Source: Durusdinium trenchii (lineage: Eukaryota; Sar; Dinophyceae; Suessiales; Symbiodiniaceae). Taken from it: a stretch of DNA of 64,000 nt. Both the position numbers and the translations under genes were made by a program. The stretch covers positions 1,085,965 through 1,149,964 of the forward strand of contig CAXAMN010000003.1 in the NCBI GenBank assembly GCA_963970005.1. Reading direction: 5' to 3'. How positions within the stretch are numbered: position 1 is the stretch's first letter; each line of letters begins with the position of its first letter. The notes beneath the pieces were generated by a model. The model searched no databases. It was not told the DNA's origin and worked only from the letters and a program-made list of their open reading frames with translations. Shown in pieces: positions 50,516 to 59,505 of the stretch.

Positions 50516-50862
50516 ATGGAGGTTCACGATGTAGTGGAGCTTGCCGACACTCTGCCAGAATACCTTGAGAGCTTTGTGGGTGAATCTGGCTGCGTCCTGG
50601 AGTACAACTTCATCGAGGATTTCCGAATTCTGCTCTTTTTCATGCAGTGCTGCAGCAGTTGAACAACGATATCTTGCATGATTTACAGCAATGGTGTTCT
50701 GCGAATCTGTGTGTGTGGTCCTCGGCCTTCGCCAAACGTGGCCACCAGGATTACTACAAGATTTGCGTTGGGCAGCATGTTCTGCCCATCCCGAGGGAAC
50801 ACATTAAGCGCATTCTCACCAACTACTGCGGCAAGCCAAGGATCCTCAGCTCAAATGAGTAA
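50516..50862 (+). CDS. Short two-exon coding region, unknown protein
   Basis: ATG 50516 begins MEVHDVVELADTLPEYLESF then VGESGCVLEYNFIEDF. A second frame from acceptor ttttcatgcag (50648) gives LQQLNNDILHDLQQWCSANL, FAKRGHQDYYKICVGQHVLP and REHIKRILTNYCGKPRILSS with a stop at 50860-50862. A GC-AG intron of about 57 nt or a GA-AG intron of 23 nt would join them in phase 1. Exon-like codons in both. No family is recognised. Confidence 0.5.
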
Positions 50863-51625
50863 GAGTGGTGATAGCCAAGAGGCTCAAAAAAAGCACATGA
50901 TGGAAGTTCCTGAGTGAGAGCATTGAGTTGAAGCGTTAAGGTGCTCAAAATGGTTGGTGGGTTGCTCTGCCCATGCTCAGGTTTCACTTTACGCACCGAA
51001 GGACCTCAGACATTAAATGTGGCCCAGGGCCAGGGCAAGCGCCGTTGCTGGCTGGCATTCCGGATGGAGAAGTGACTTGGACCCCGAAAGATGCAAGATT
51101 GGTCCAGGGCATTGGTCCGAACTGTGTGGCGTTCTTTCTGCCGGTCCAACCGGCGCCAACAGCTGGTGACCCGAATGGCTTGTCTTTTTTTGTAAAACTG
51201 AACGGTTTGCACTTGTTCTCTCTTGCGGATGGATGCCCTTTACTAATCTTTATTATAATTTATTATATCATGTGACTCGTGATGGGCCAAGGGCCAAGAG
51301 CCACACGTTTCTGCATGTTCCTGCAAATCCAAGGTGGAGTTTCAACTCCTTCTCGAGTTGGTCGCTGGGATGAATTATGCAAATGGGGAAGAATGGAGTA
51401 ACATTGTTTGCACATTTTTTTGCGGCTACCACCAGCAGAAGAATAGATATGTAGATCAATGTGGGTAGTGACAGTGAGCAATGTGGGATGAGATTGGATG
51501 CATGGGAAACCAGAGGAGCAATCAGCTCCAAGAGAATCCGAAGCACTCCGAGGGAAGATGGGGGAGTTTTCACTGTTCGAAGGTACTCAGTGGCAGCATG
51601 AGTTGACCAATCACTCACACACTGT

Positions 51626-51695
51626 TTACACTCCCGAAAACGAACATGGACCCGGGTCGAATGGGACCCAGTAGGATCCGAGACTTCCATGGGAC
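51626..51695. repeat. Family A element, diverged copy 6
   Basis: Left arm cactcccgaaaacgaacatg matches the left flank of the petA-intron copy (cactcccgaaaactaacata). A right arm gacttccatgggac is near 51686. Confidence 0.5.
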
Positions 51696-51749
51696 CGAAG
51701 TCGCAGCGATTCGCAACAAACATCCAGGGACGCTTCGCACGGGCTGCAG

Positions 51750-51869
51750 GTGGTTCACGAGGCCAAGTCGCACCTGGAAGAGATCAAAGAGCATCTCTCG
51801 GGTCAGGTCGGTGTGAAGCCTGACCCGATGCGCGACTATCAGGACGGCAGAAGGAGTTTGCGAGAATGA
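51750..51869 (+). CDS. Terminal exon, unknown protein
   Basis: Acceptor acgggctgcag (AG|G), phase 0. Encodes VVHEAKSHLEEIKEHLSGQV and VKPDPMRDYQDGRRSLRE with a stop at 51867-51869. Charged and helical. Confidence 0.5.
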   Translation: MVHEAKSHLEEIKEHLSGQVGVKPDPMRDYQDGRRSLRE

Positions 51870-51947
51870 GTTTAGTTTACGAAACTCTTGGTGAATGACA
51901 CTTCGACCGCTGGAGATATGTCATACCCCGACACGACCGCCATCTGG

Positions 51948-52043
51948 GACTGCCATAGGACTGCCGCCCCATTGAGCCCCTGGCACCACTGACCACCCCA
52001 ACTGAGCGGTATATATGGCAGTCCCATGGAGTGTTTGGGATAT
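51948..52043. repeat. TIR element, family G copy 1
   Basis: gggactgccata and tatggcagtccc are inverted. The right flank catggagtgtttggg matches the thiolase-intron copy. Confidence 0.75.
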
Positions 52044-52590
52044 AACTACACACGAGAAGTTTCACATCTCAAAAACACGTTAATATTTTCTGTGGTATGT
52101 CAGTGTGAGTTGTCCTGTTTGTCAAACAGCCCTGGGAGCGGGCCATGCTAGTGTGGACACACTGTGGGAAACAAGCTTGGGGAGTAGCTGGCAGGATTCC
52201 CTGGAACACGTTGAGACTAACCTGGATCATTTCCACTTACTGGATTCTGCTGGATCTTGACTACTCTGACGTCTTCCATGGTGCTGCATCTCCTGGGTGC
52301 AGCATTTGTAGTGGACCAATCTTCATTTCAGCCTTGCAGTCGTTTACGCTAGTCTCCAATAGCATCTTTTCCTCTCAGACCGATGCTTTCCATATTCCCC
52401 CAGGACTTAAAAATGAGCAGGTGTGCCATGTTAACGAGCACTGGGACTTGAAGCCGCGTTCCATGATAGACTTCACCGGAGTAGATAACTTTACTCCTTG
52501 TGGCAAGAACCTTGATCCTCTCCCCCAACACCCTTCCAACTAAAACGAAGGCCCATCCCGAACTTGGGCACGGTGTTGTAGCTGTGGCAG

Positions 52591-52746
52591 GAAGCTTTGA
52601 ATGCGTTGGCTCCTTTGCCCTTGGCGGAGATGGAGGTTGTCCCATTCGAGTGGCCGCGAAAACCACCTCCAAAAGCACCCGCCGCGGAGCTTTTTGATCG
52701 GCACATGCCCTTGGAGGAGGTCGAATCTGCAGGGTTTGCGGCTTGA
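52591..52746 (+). CDS. Terminal exon, unknown protein
   Basis: Acceptor agctgtggcag (AG|G), phase 0, 51 codons to the stop at 52744-52746. Encodes EALNALAPLPLAEMEVVPFE and WPRKPPPKAPAAELFDRHMP then LEEVESAGFAA. A proline-rich linker with an acidic end. Clear exon-like codon use. Function unknown. Confidence 0.6.
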   Translation, partial: EALNALAPLPLAEMEVVPFEWPRKPPPKAPAAELFDRHMPLEEVESAGFAA

Positions 52747-53097
52747 GACATTGGGCTGTGAGATGCATGATTGGATCGGAGCATGTGGCTGTCTAAGATA
52801 GGGAAAATCTCAAGACCAAAAAAAACCCAACCGAAGGTTCGGGAAATAGACCAGTCAACCAAGCCAGGGGCTTTCGGTTGACTCCCCTATTCAAATACAT
52901 ACTGATGCATTTCGGATTTTTATCCCTGCGACTTCTCCGGTCACCCGAAAGCCCCTCGGCTGTTGATCGATTTGGAACGAGGTGGTGCTGCACAAGATGG
53001 TACAAGATGGTCCAAACATGTTCAGTCCAGTCTGACGTCCAGATCCCCATCCAACATGTTTTGGACGTCTCGTCGCGACGTCTCTGCGATCGTTCAG

Positions 53098-54070
53098 GTG
53101 CAGAAGTTGTTGGACAGCTCGTATCATCCATGGGTGAAGTGCGTCCAGAGCTTCGAGCCTCGCAGTTCCAAAGATGACCAAGCCTTCCTGCCTTGTCGGA
53201 GGGACGATTTCATTTGCCTGGTGAAAGCTGGAAGTGCCAGCGAAGATGCTTGGTTGGGATTGAGCTGTCCATTTGGAAGTGAAGGATGCGGGCTGCATGG
53301 GTTAGACGTTTAGACTCGAACGACGTGGGTTTGAGATGGGCATGATTTGCACAAGTAATGATGGATTATTCATGTGTGGCCATGCAGTCGGTTGGAGGAT
53401 GGAGGGTCCAGCGTGCTCTCAGGATGGCTCCTTGAACTTCTTCGCCCGAACGCCGACCAGCCGTGAGTTGACGAAACTGATCTCAAGCGATCAGATCTGC
53501 AAGTACACTGTCCAAAAAGACTTTGCTCCCAAGTCAGACTGGCCACACCAGGCAGGGGGCAAAGGTTTCTGAGGTGACTTTTGTGTGCATCAACTTTTTT
53601 TGTTTTGTCATGTTTCCTCTGAATAGACAATAACGTGTCGAAGATGCGGAACGTCGAACCAAAGATTCTGAAGGAAATTGAAGGAATATATCTAGGAATT
53701 CTAAGTGCTTTATAGACCCTTATCGACCCCCCCAAATAGATAGAAGTTCGTAGATCGCCACTTCAACATGTATTGGACACCGTAGTCTCACTATCTGAAT
53801 CTATTTGGGGGACCACTACTATGGGACCACTTTTAAGGGTTGTATACCATGCCATGGCTGCCATGCCCTTTTTTCTAGGCGGAGGAGTTTTTGACCGTGA
53901 AGCGCGGGGACGTGATCTTGATTTGCCAGCGATTGGGAGACCTTTGGAAGAACTGGGCCCTTGGAAAGCTCGCGAATGGGGGCGAGAAGTCCGGGAAAGA
54001 GGGCCTATTGCCTTTGGGAATCCTGGAGGCCAATGTTTTCGTTAAACAATGCCAGCGGAGTGAGGGATAA
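53098..54070 (+). CDS. Protein with two SH3-like domains
   Basis: Exons 53098-53300, 53388 to about 53450-53462 and 53879 to at most 54070. The first (acceptor cgttcag, phase 0; GT donor at 53301, phase 2) reads VKCVQSFEPRSSKDDQAFLP, CRRDDFICLVKAGSASEDAW and a G-rich end, an SH3-like layout. The second (acceptor catgcag, phase 2) reads LEDGGSSVLSGWLLELLRPN. The third (acceptor ttttctag, phase 0) reads EEFLTVKRGDVILICQRLGD, LWKNWALGKLANGGEKSGKE, GLLPLGILEANV, which fits SH3 well: acidic-hydrophobic strand, K-x-GD-V-I, Trp, then G-LLP. SH3 domains bind proline motifs. The joint between exons 2 and 3 needs a GC/GA donor before 53463. The intron holds a family F element. Downstream frames (ADLFFWTEEIRQKVGRCWQC) may continue the gene. 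Confidence 0.6.
53725..53818. repeat. TIR element, family F copy 3, in SH3-gene intron
   Basis: gacccccccaaatagatag and ctatctgaatctatttgggggacc arms; interior gttcgtagatcgccac and acatgtattggacaccgt. Confidence 0.85.
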
Positions 54071-54425
54071 AAAGCTGCAGTGCTGCTGCCCCGCGAAGAG
54101 GCGGACCTCTTCTTTTGGACCGAGGAGATCCGTCAGAAAGTTGGCAGATGTTGGCAGTGCCACCGGATGTTGCCACAAAACGCATCCAGTGAATTGGCTG
54201 GGAGTAGTTGGCGAGTTGAGATGGGGTGATGGACATCCGAGTCGATTTCCCAAGGTGAAATGGGGCGAGCTTGTCAGCTGGAGAACTGGAGCACCGGAGA
54301 GGCAAGCAGAAACTTCGGGCCGCGGTGTTTTCGGTCATTTTTACAGCACTCTAAGGCGCAGCATGATATGAGCAAAACATAGCAAAGCAGTGAAAGATAG
54401 CTATCACATCACGTGATGAATAAAT

Positions 54426-55523
54426 GTGGGAAGCTTAGTGTCGTCCTGTCGAGTGTTCTCATTGCCGTGGATGATCAGAACTCAAAAGACAAATGTGGGC
54501 ACTTGGGCTCAAGCCAAGCAGTCACGTCCAAAAGTGAATCCGCAAAATCACTCTTGGTCTTACGTCTTGTGTTCCGCTTCCCTGATGGACAAGACCGCAA
54601 CATCACCAGGATTCTGCATTGGCCCAAAGAAGAACAAGGAGCTCTACAAGTATCAACATGCGGGCTTTGAGAGATGTGGTTTCCCGGTGTTTAAGGCCAA
54701 GCACGGGAAAAGCAGCTTCTTATGGATATTCAAAACCAACGATGATGACTATCATTTTCAGTGCAACGAAGGCAGTGACTTTGATACATCACAACCCCGT
54801 TATCGGACAGAGGGGGGCTCCATGGGTGCCAGGATGGCACTCTTGGGAACAAATAAACAAAAAAAAAAACGGGTGTGGGAGACGTGGGGTGCATTTGAAA
54901 CTACGCTCTCCCAAGAAGGCGACCGCAAGTCGGGCAGTGTACTAGCAGGTGTACCAGCGAAGAGAGCACAGTGCTATGACGAGCCACTTCCAAAAAGACG
55001 ACGCTATGACGACAACACAGTGCACAACACAGACGAGGATTGGCTCTCCGATCAAGAAGGCACCACGGACCGCAAGTCAGGCAGTGTACCAGCAGTTGTA
55101 CCAGCGACGAGAGCACAGTGCGATAACGACAACACAGTGCACAACACAGACGAGGATTGGATCATGAAGGCACTTCCTGTTGATGAATTGCTGTATACTC
55201 AATACAGCATGTCATCACACTTCCGTGATGGGAGCTCTGTTAAAAGACTGATTGAAGAACTCAATGCTCGGAAGTTTGATACCATGAAGAAGGATTTTCT
55301 TTGCTTAGACGGATACGAGATTGATGGCCGCGTCTACGCCACCGACAACAGGCGTTTGTATGCCCTGAAAGCACACCAAGAATTTCAACGCGAAAAGGGA
55401 TCATCAAGGCAGGTGCGGATCAAAGTAAGAGTCAGACTGGTGACAAATGAATTCTGGAAGCGTATCCTAAGCCGGGGGCTCTACGATCATGGAAGAAACA
55501 TCAACATCCGCAAGCGTGCCTGA
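54426..55523 (+). CDS. Intronless ORF with internal duplication and ParB/sulfiredoxin-like C-terminal domain
   Basis: The longest uninterrupted frame in the window, 365 codons. The alternative ATG at 54585 (MDKTATSPGFCIGPKKNKEL) gives 312 residues and may be the real start. Residues 165-245 hold a duplicated block of about 40 residues: DRKSGSVLAGVPAKRAQC then NTVHNTDEDW, repeated as DRKSGSVPAVVPATRAQC then NTVHNTDEDW. The last 120 residues read PVDELLYTQYSMSSHFRDGS, LIEELNARKFDTMKKDFLCL and the hallmark DNRRLYALKAHQEF, like the protist ParB/Srx-fold 'NRRL' domain; its role is unknown. No intron is needed, unlike every neighbour, and codon GC3 is lower. This fits a retroposed copy or a recent arrival. 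No signal peptide or membrane segment is seen. Confidence 0.75.
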   Translation: MGSLVSSCRVFSLPWMIRTQKTNVGTWAQAKQSRPKVNPQNHSWSYVLCSASLMDKTATSPGFCIGPKKNKELYKYQHAGFERCGFPVFKAKHGKSSFLWIFKTNDDDYHFQCNEGSDFDTSQPRYRTEGGSMGARMALLGTNKQKKKRVWETWGAFETTLSQEGDRKSGSVLAGVPAKRAQCYDEPLPKRRRYDDNTVHNTDEDWLSDQEGTTDRKSGSVPAVVPATRAQCDNDNTVHNTDEDWIMKALPVDELLYTQYSMSSHFRDGSSVKRLIEELNARKFDTMKKDFLCLDGYEIDGRVYATDNRRLYALKAHQEFQREKGSSRQVRIKVRVRLVTNEFWKRILSRGLYDHGRNINIRKRA

Positions 55524-56282
55524 GCATACCCGCTGGCTGTTGAAGGCCAGAGATCACACAACTTGTCCTTAATTAATAAGCGCCTGCAATTTAAAATGGA
55601 TTTGCAGATTGACAGGATCCTGCAATCGTTCACCCCTGAAACAGGGTTGCATGAAGCTCAATCTTCACCCAGCAGCAAGCGCCGCAGGACGAAGTAGTTG
55701 GGAAAAAGACCAGAAGTGTTCACATGTCTACTTACTGATACCACTGATTTACCACTGTTCAACTATAACTGAGAACCTAGCAACACCTACAATAAGAACC
55801 CAGCTAGCTAGCAACTAACTAGCTCTCTTGAGACGTCTCTGTGGAAGCTTAGCTTTTTTGGTGGAGTCACTGACTGGCAAGGACTTTTCATGCAAAAGGC
55901 ATGGACCGAGTTCTCTTAAAGAGAAAAGGCACCAGCTGGCGGCACTGTATGAATCCATGATGTAACAGTTGTTTCTCAAAACCACCATTCGTGAAATATA
56001 TTCTGTTATATATATTCTTTTATATCATTCTATATTCTTCTATATACTTTTATAACCCTTTAAAGGACTTTTTTTTAATAGCCTATTTATAGTGGGTTGC
56101 AGTAATGCAGATTGCCCTCCCTCCTAAGAAGTCTGTGAATTTTGGTGAGGCTGGAAACAACACCGTTTCTGTTGGCTGCCTCAAGTTTAAAAAATATGAG
56201 GTGCACATTGCTGATGGCTCTCTATTTTATTCTTGACTTGTGGTGTGATCCTTTTGTTCCACTTCCCTATGCATCGTCGCAG
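55524..56282. other. AT-rich spacer, no supported gene
   Basis: Contains tatatatattctttta-type tracts at 56000-56060 and short direct repeats. No exon-like frame. Confidence 0.5.
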
Positions 56283-56410
56283 AGAGACCGAACAGATTGA
56301 GCTGCCAAGGCTGCAACTTGCGCTGGTTGGATCTTTCCAAGAACAAAATCGTGCGTATGACGCCCAGATACCATTGGAACAAGCAGCATACGAGAAGATC
56401 CTGTTCGACA
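56283..56410 (+). CDS. Internal exon, unknown
   Basis: Acceptor catcgtcgcag, phase 2. Encodes ETEQIELPRLQLALVGSFQE and NRAYDAQIPLEQAAYEKILF. The donor is not certain. Helical. Confidence 0.45.
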
Positions 56411-57398
56411 GGGGTATTGCCGGATAGCATTCTATAGCCCAAAGGTTTCTAGACACAGTCAGGTGTCGTGCTTTTCTGATCGTGGCAGCTGTTCAGACTA
56501 ACCCGTTTGGAAGATGTTGCAGGCATGGAAAATCTGGATGGTCTGAGCCAGTTGGTCTTTGTTACTCGGCCAACAATGGTCAGGCCTGGAAAAGATTGAG
56601 AGTTCTGGAAAGCTGTTGAACTCTGAGATTGGAAGACCAGATAAAAGACAACACATTTGGAAATCGACATCACATAATTAAGTCTTCACCAAATTTTCAC
56701 ACTAAATCAGGTAGATCTGTCCTCCAACAAGATAACGAAGGCGGGATGAGGCGTCGGATGTTTGGCACACGGCCTAAGCTCGGCCATTGGTCCAGGCTCA
56801 TGACGTGGGTGGAGCACCAAAGCTGGAATGGGTAATGCAGATCAACTGTTTAGAGTTCAAGTTGTTTATATGATTCATGTGTTGGTGTTGGTCGTGGTCT
56901 TGGATTCAATCATAGCGACACCACGGGAAATTGCCGAGCGAGGGACAAATGTGGTTGGGGGTTGCCCAGGTGGGCGACAACTTTCAGCGTCAAGTTCCCA
57001 ACGTGTCCGACTCAACGCACCGACAATGTTAAGACTAAAATAGGTTTGTTTCTGAGTGTTGCCCAACTCACGACAGCTAAAGCAACCAAATTTGTCCAAA
57101 TGTTCGTGTCTGAGCGATGAGGCAAACCGGCAAACCCCATTTCCAAGTTGGTGGACTTGGAAGGCCACCAAACGGCCGAACGGTGCCATGTTTGGAGTCA
57201 AAGATTTTGGTCCCCATCACGGGCATGGTCAACATTTGAGGCTTTGTAGTTGTTGATGTGTTTTGGCGATTCTGGTTGGTTTTCCTCAGAAGACTTAGGG
57301 ATTACAACTTGAAAAATCGGGGGTCCTTTTCATGTTGTTTATTTGTTGATAGGCTTTTAGAAGATCTTGAAGCCTGTAATGACGTTTGTTGTTTTCAG
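56411..57398. other. Spacer or intron, no firm exon
   Basis: The plus frame 56828-57043 contains a hydrophobic run (MIHVLVLVVVLDSII) but has weak codon use. Nothing else is supported. Confidence 0.4.
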
Positions 57399-57500
57399 AT
57401 GACGCTTGAAGGTTTGAAGTCTGCAACAGCCTTGCGACACCTCGCCTTTCAAAACGTGGACGGGGATGAGGGCTTTGTTCAACACATGTCATTTTCAATG
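57399..57500 (+). CDS. Possible exon, unknown
   Basis: Acceptor gttgttttcag, then MTLEGLKSATALRHLAFQNV and DGDEGFVQHM. Moderate codon use. The donor is unclear. Confidence 0.35.
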
Positions 57501-57916
57501 CACAATCCTGCTTGCATTCGCTTGTGTGTGTGGACAGTGCCAAAAACCCCCTTCAAAGTTCACTGCTCTTTGCTGGAGGACTCGTCAGACTCTTGTCCAA
57601 TTTGCTCTTTGCCAGAGTTTTGACCTCATATCGTCTGTCTCAGTGTTTGCAAACAACTCTTCGCAACACAGAACTGGTTGATATGTTGCTAAGAATATGC
57701 CTCCTAGCTGTGTCCATGGTTGAGCACGAGAGCAACTCATCCTGAAGAGCGTGAGGGCAAGGCATCCTAAAGGGATAAGACTTGAAGTGACTTGTCCCAC
57801 TTGTTACCTCTTTCAAGTCGGACTATACGTTTTCCTTGGGTCACGGTGGGTACGAAAGCCATTTGGGCTCTCGACACCGACCAAAAAGCAGCAGCTTCCA
57901 AGCAGAACCGCGACCC

Positions 57917-59461
57917 ATGAACCGCATCGCACGCCTTGCCAGCCACGTGAGGGAGGGTGCGGGTGCAGCGCAGGAAAGTCCTTTGGGGGGTCCAGCCCAC
58001 TGCCGGCTATTGTGCGGCGGAGAAGGCGGATGACGATGTGGTCATTTGCTGTGCGGTGCGCACGCCGTTGTGCAAGGCGAAGCGTGGGGCCTTCAAGGAC
58101 ACGGCACCGGAACTTCTGCTTGCAGCTGTCTTCAAGGAGGTGGTGGCCAGGACCAAGGTGAATCCAAAGGACATTGGTGACATTCAGATCGGTAACGTCC
58201 TGCAGCCAGGTGCCAGTGGTCTCACCTCACGCATGGGGCAGTTCATTGCTGAGCTCCCTTATGAGATCCCTTTGAGCACCGTGAATCGTCAATGCAGCAG
58301 CAGCTTGCAGGCCACTGCCACCATCGCGGCCTTCATCAAATCGGGTGTCATCGATATAGGTTTAGCCGGTGGAGTCGAGAATATGAGCATGTTCCCGATG
58401 ATGGCCACCATTGACATCACCAAGCTTTCCAAAGATGTGCTGGACTACCCGGATGCGGAGGCCTGCCTGCTTCCCATGGGCCTCACCAGTGGCTAGGCGA
58501 TCGTTATTAGATATGTTTTTGATTGTTTTTGGCTTTTCGACCATTAAAGCCAAACACTCCATGTATGGAATATATGCCGCTCCTTTGGCCTGAAACCACC
58601 CCAATGTATGCAAATATATGCCAGTCCCATGGAGTGCCTGGGCCATATGTGAATTTGAACCCGCCGAATCCCACTGACTGATCTGTTGCGAATATTGTGG
58701 AATTCGTGGAAACCAAGTATATAACATTCCAACATCAAACCAACCAAGGTGAGAACGTCGCTGCGGCGTATGGCATTCCCCGTGATCGCCAAGATGCCAT
58801 GGCAGCGGATTCGCATTTGAAGGCTTTGGAAGCTCAGAAGAATGGCTGGTTCAAAGAGGAGATTGTGCCGGTGACCATTGAGTCGAAGCAAAAGGATGGC
58901 AGCATCAAGAAGGTCATTGTGGATAAGGATGAAGGTCCACGAGGCGGCACGACCAAGGAAAGCCTTGGCAAGCTGAAGCCTGCTTTCAAGGCTGGAGGCA
59001 GCACCACTGCAGGGAACAGCAGTCAAGTGACCGACGGCGCCGCCATGGTGCTTCTGGCTCGGCGCTCAGTGGCCAAGAACTTGGGTTTGCCCATCGTGGC
59101 ACGTTTCCGTTCCTTTGCCTGTGTGGGCGTGGACCCCAAGCTCATGGGTATTGGCCCTGCGTTTGCCATCCCTCCCGCACTCGAAAAGGCCGGATTGAAG
59201 GTGGAGGATATTGACATCTACGAGATCAATGAGGCTTTTGCATCCCAAGCGACCATGTCGATCGATCACCTGAAGATCCCCATGGAAAAGGTGAACCCTA
59301 AGGGTGGTGCGATTGCCCTGGGCCATCCCTTGGGCGCCACAGGGGCCAGACAGATCGCCACCCTCTTGCCTGAGCTGAAGCGTCAAAATAAGAAGTTCGG
59401 TGTCACATCCATGTGCCTTGGAAGTGGCATGGGTGCGGCCTCTGTCATCGAGCTCGAGTGA
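57917..59461 (+). CDS. ACAA1: Peroxisomal 3-ketoacyl-CoA thiolase with N-terminal PTS2
   Basis: Three exons, 57917-57946, 57996-58491 and 58749-59461, give 412 residues (human ACAA1 has 424). Intron 1 is GT-AG, 49 nt, phase 0. Intron 2 is GC-AG, 257 nt, phase 1, and carries a family G element. Exon 1 reads [10 protein letters not shown], a type 2 peroxisomal signal (R-I-x2-L-A-x-H) placed at the extreme N-terminus as in plant and animal thiolases. Catalytic marks: [11 protein letters not shown] (acyl-accepting Cys), [26 protein letters not shown] (His) and CLGSGMGAA (proton-shuttling Cys); also VLQPGASG and LKPAF. The enzyme releases acetyl-CoA in the last step of beta-oxidation. An alternative 22-nt intron (57947-57968) would also restore frame, but 49 nt fits the size class seen elsewhere. 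No C-terminal PTS1. Confidence 0.95.
58552..58638. repeat. TIR element, family G copy 2, in thiolase intron 2
   Basis: ccaaacactccatgtatgg and cagtcccatggagtgcctgg arms; right arm shared with 52.0 kb. Confidence 0.8.
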
Positions 59462-59505
59462 GCGACGGAGAAGCCCAACGACCAGCTGACCAGCTGACCA
59501 GCTGG

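Noticed and set aside
54495..54515. Possible relic of the dinoflagellate spliced leader (...cacttgggctcaag), about 15 of 21 bases
   Set aside because: A similar score occurs near 62865-62885, and the expected number of such matches in 64 kb is of order one. Not significant without a full-length match.
57947..57968. 22-nt intron as the join in thiolase
   Set aside because: It would restore frame, but the 49-nt alternative gives the same frame, fits other short introns here and drops residues not found in the family.
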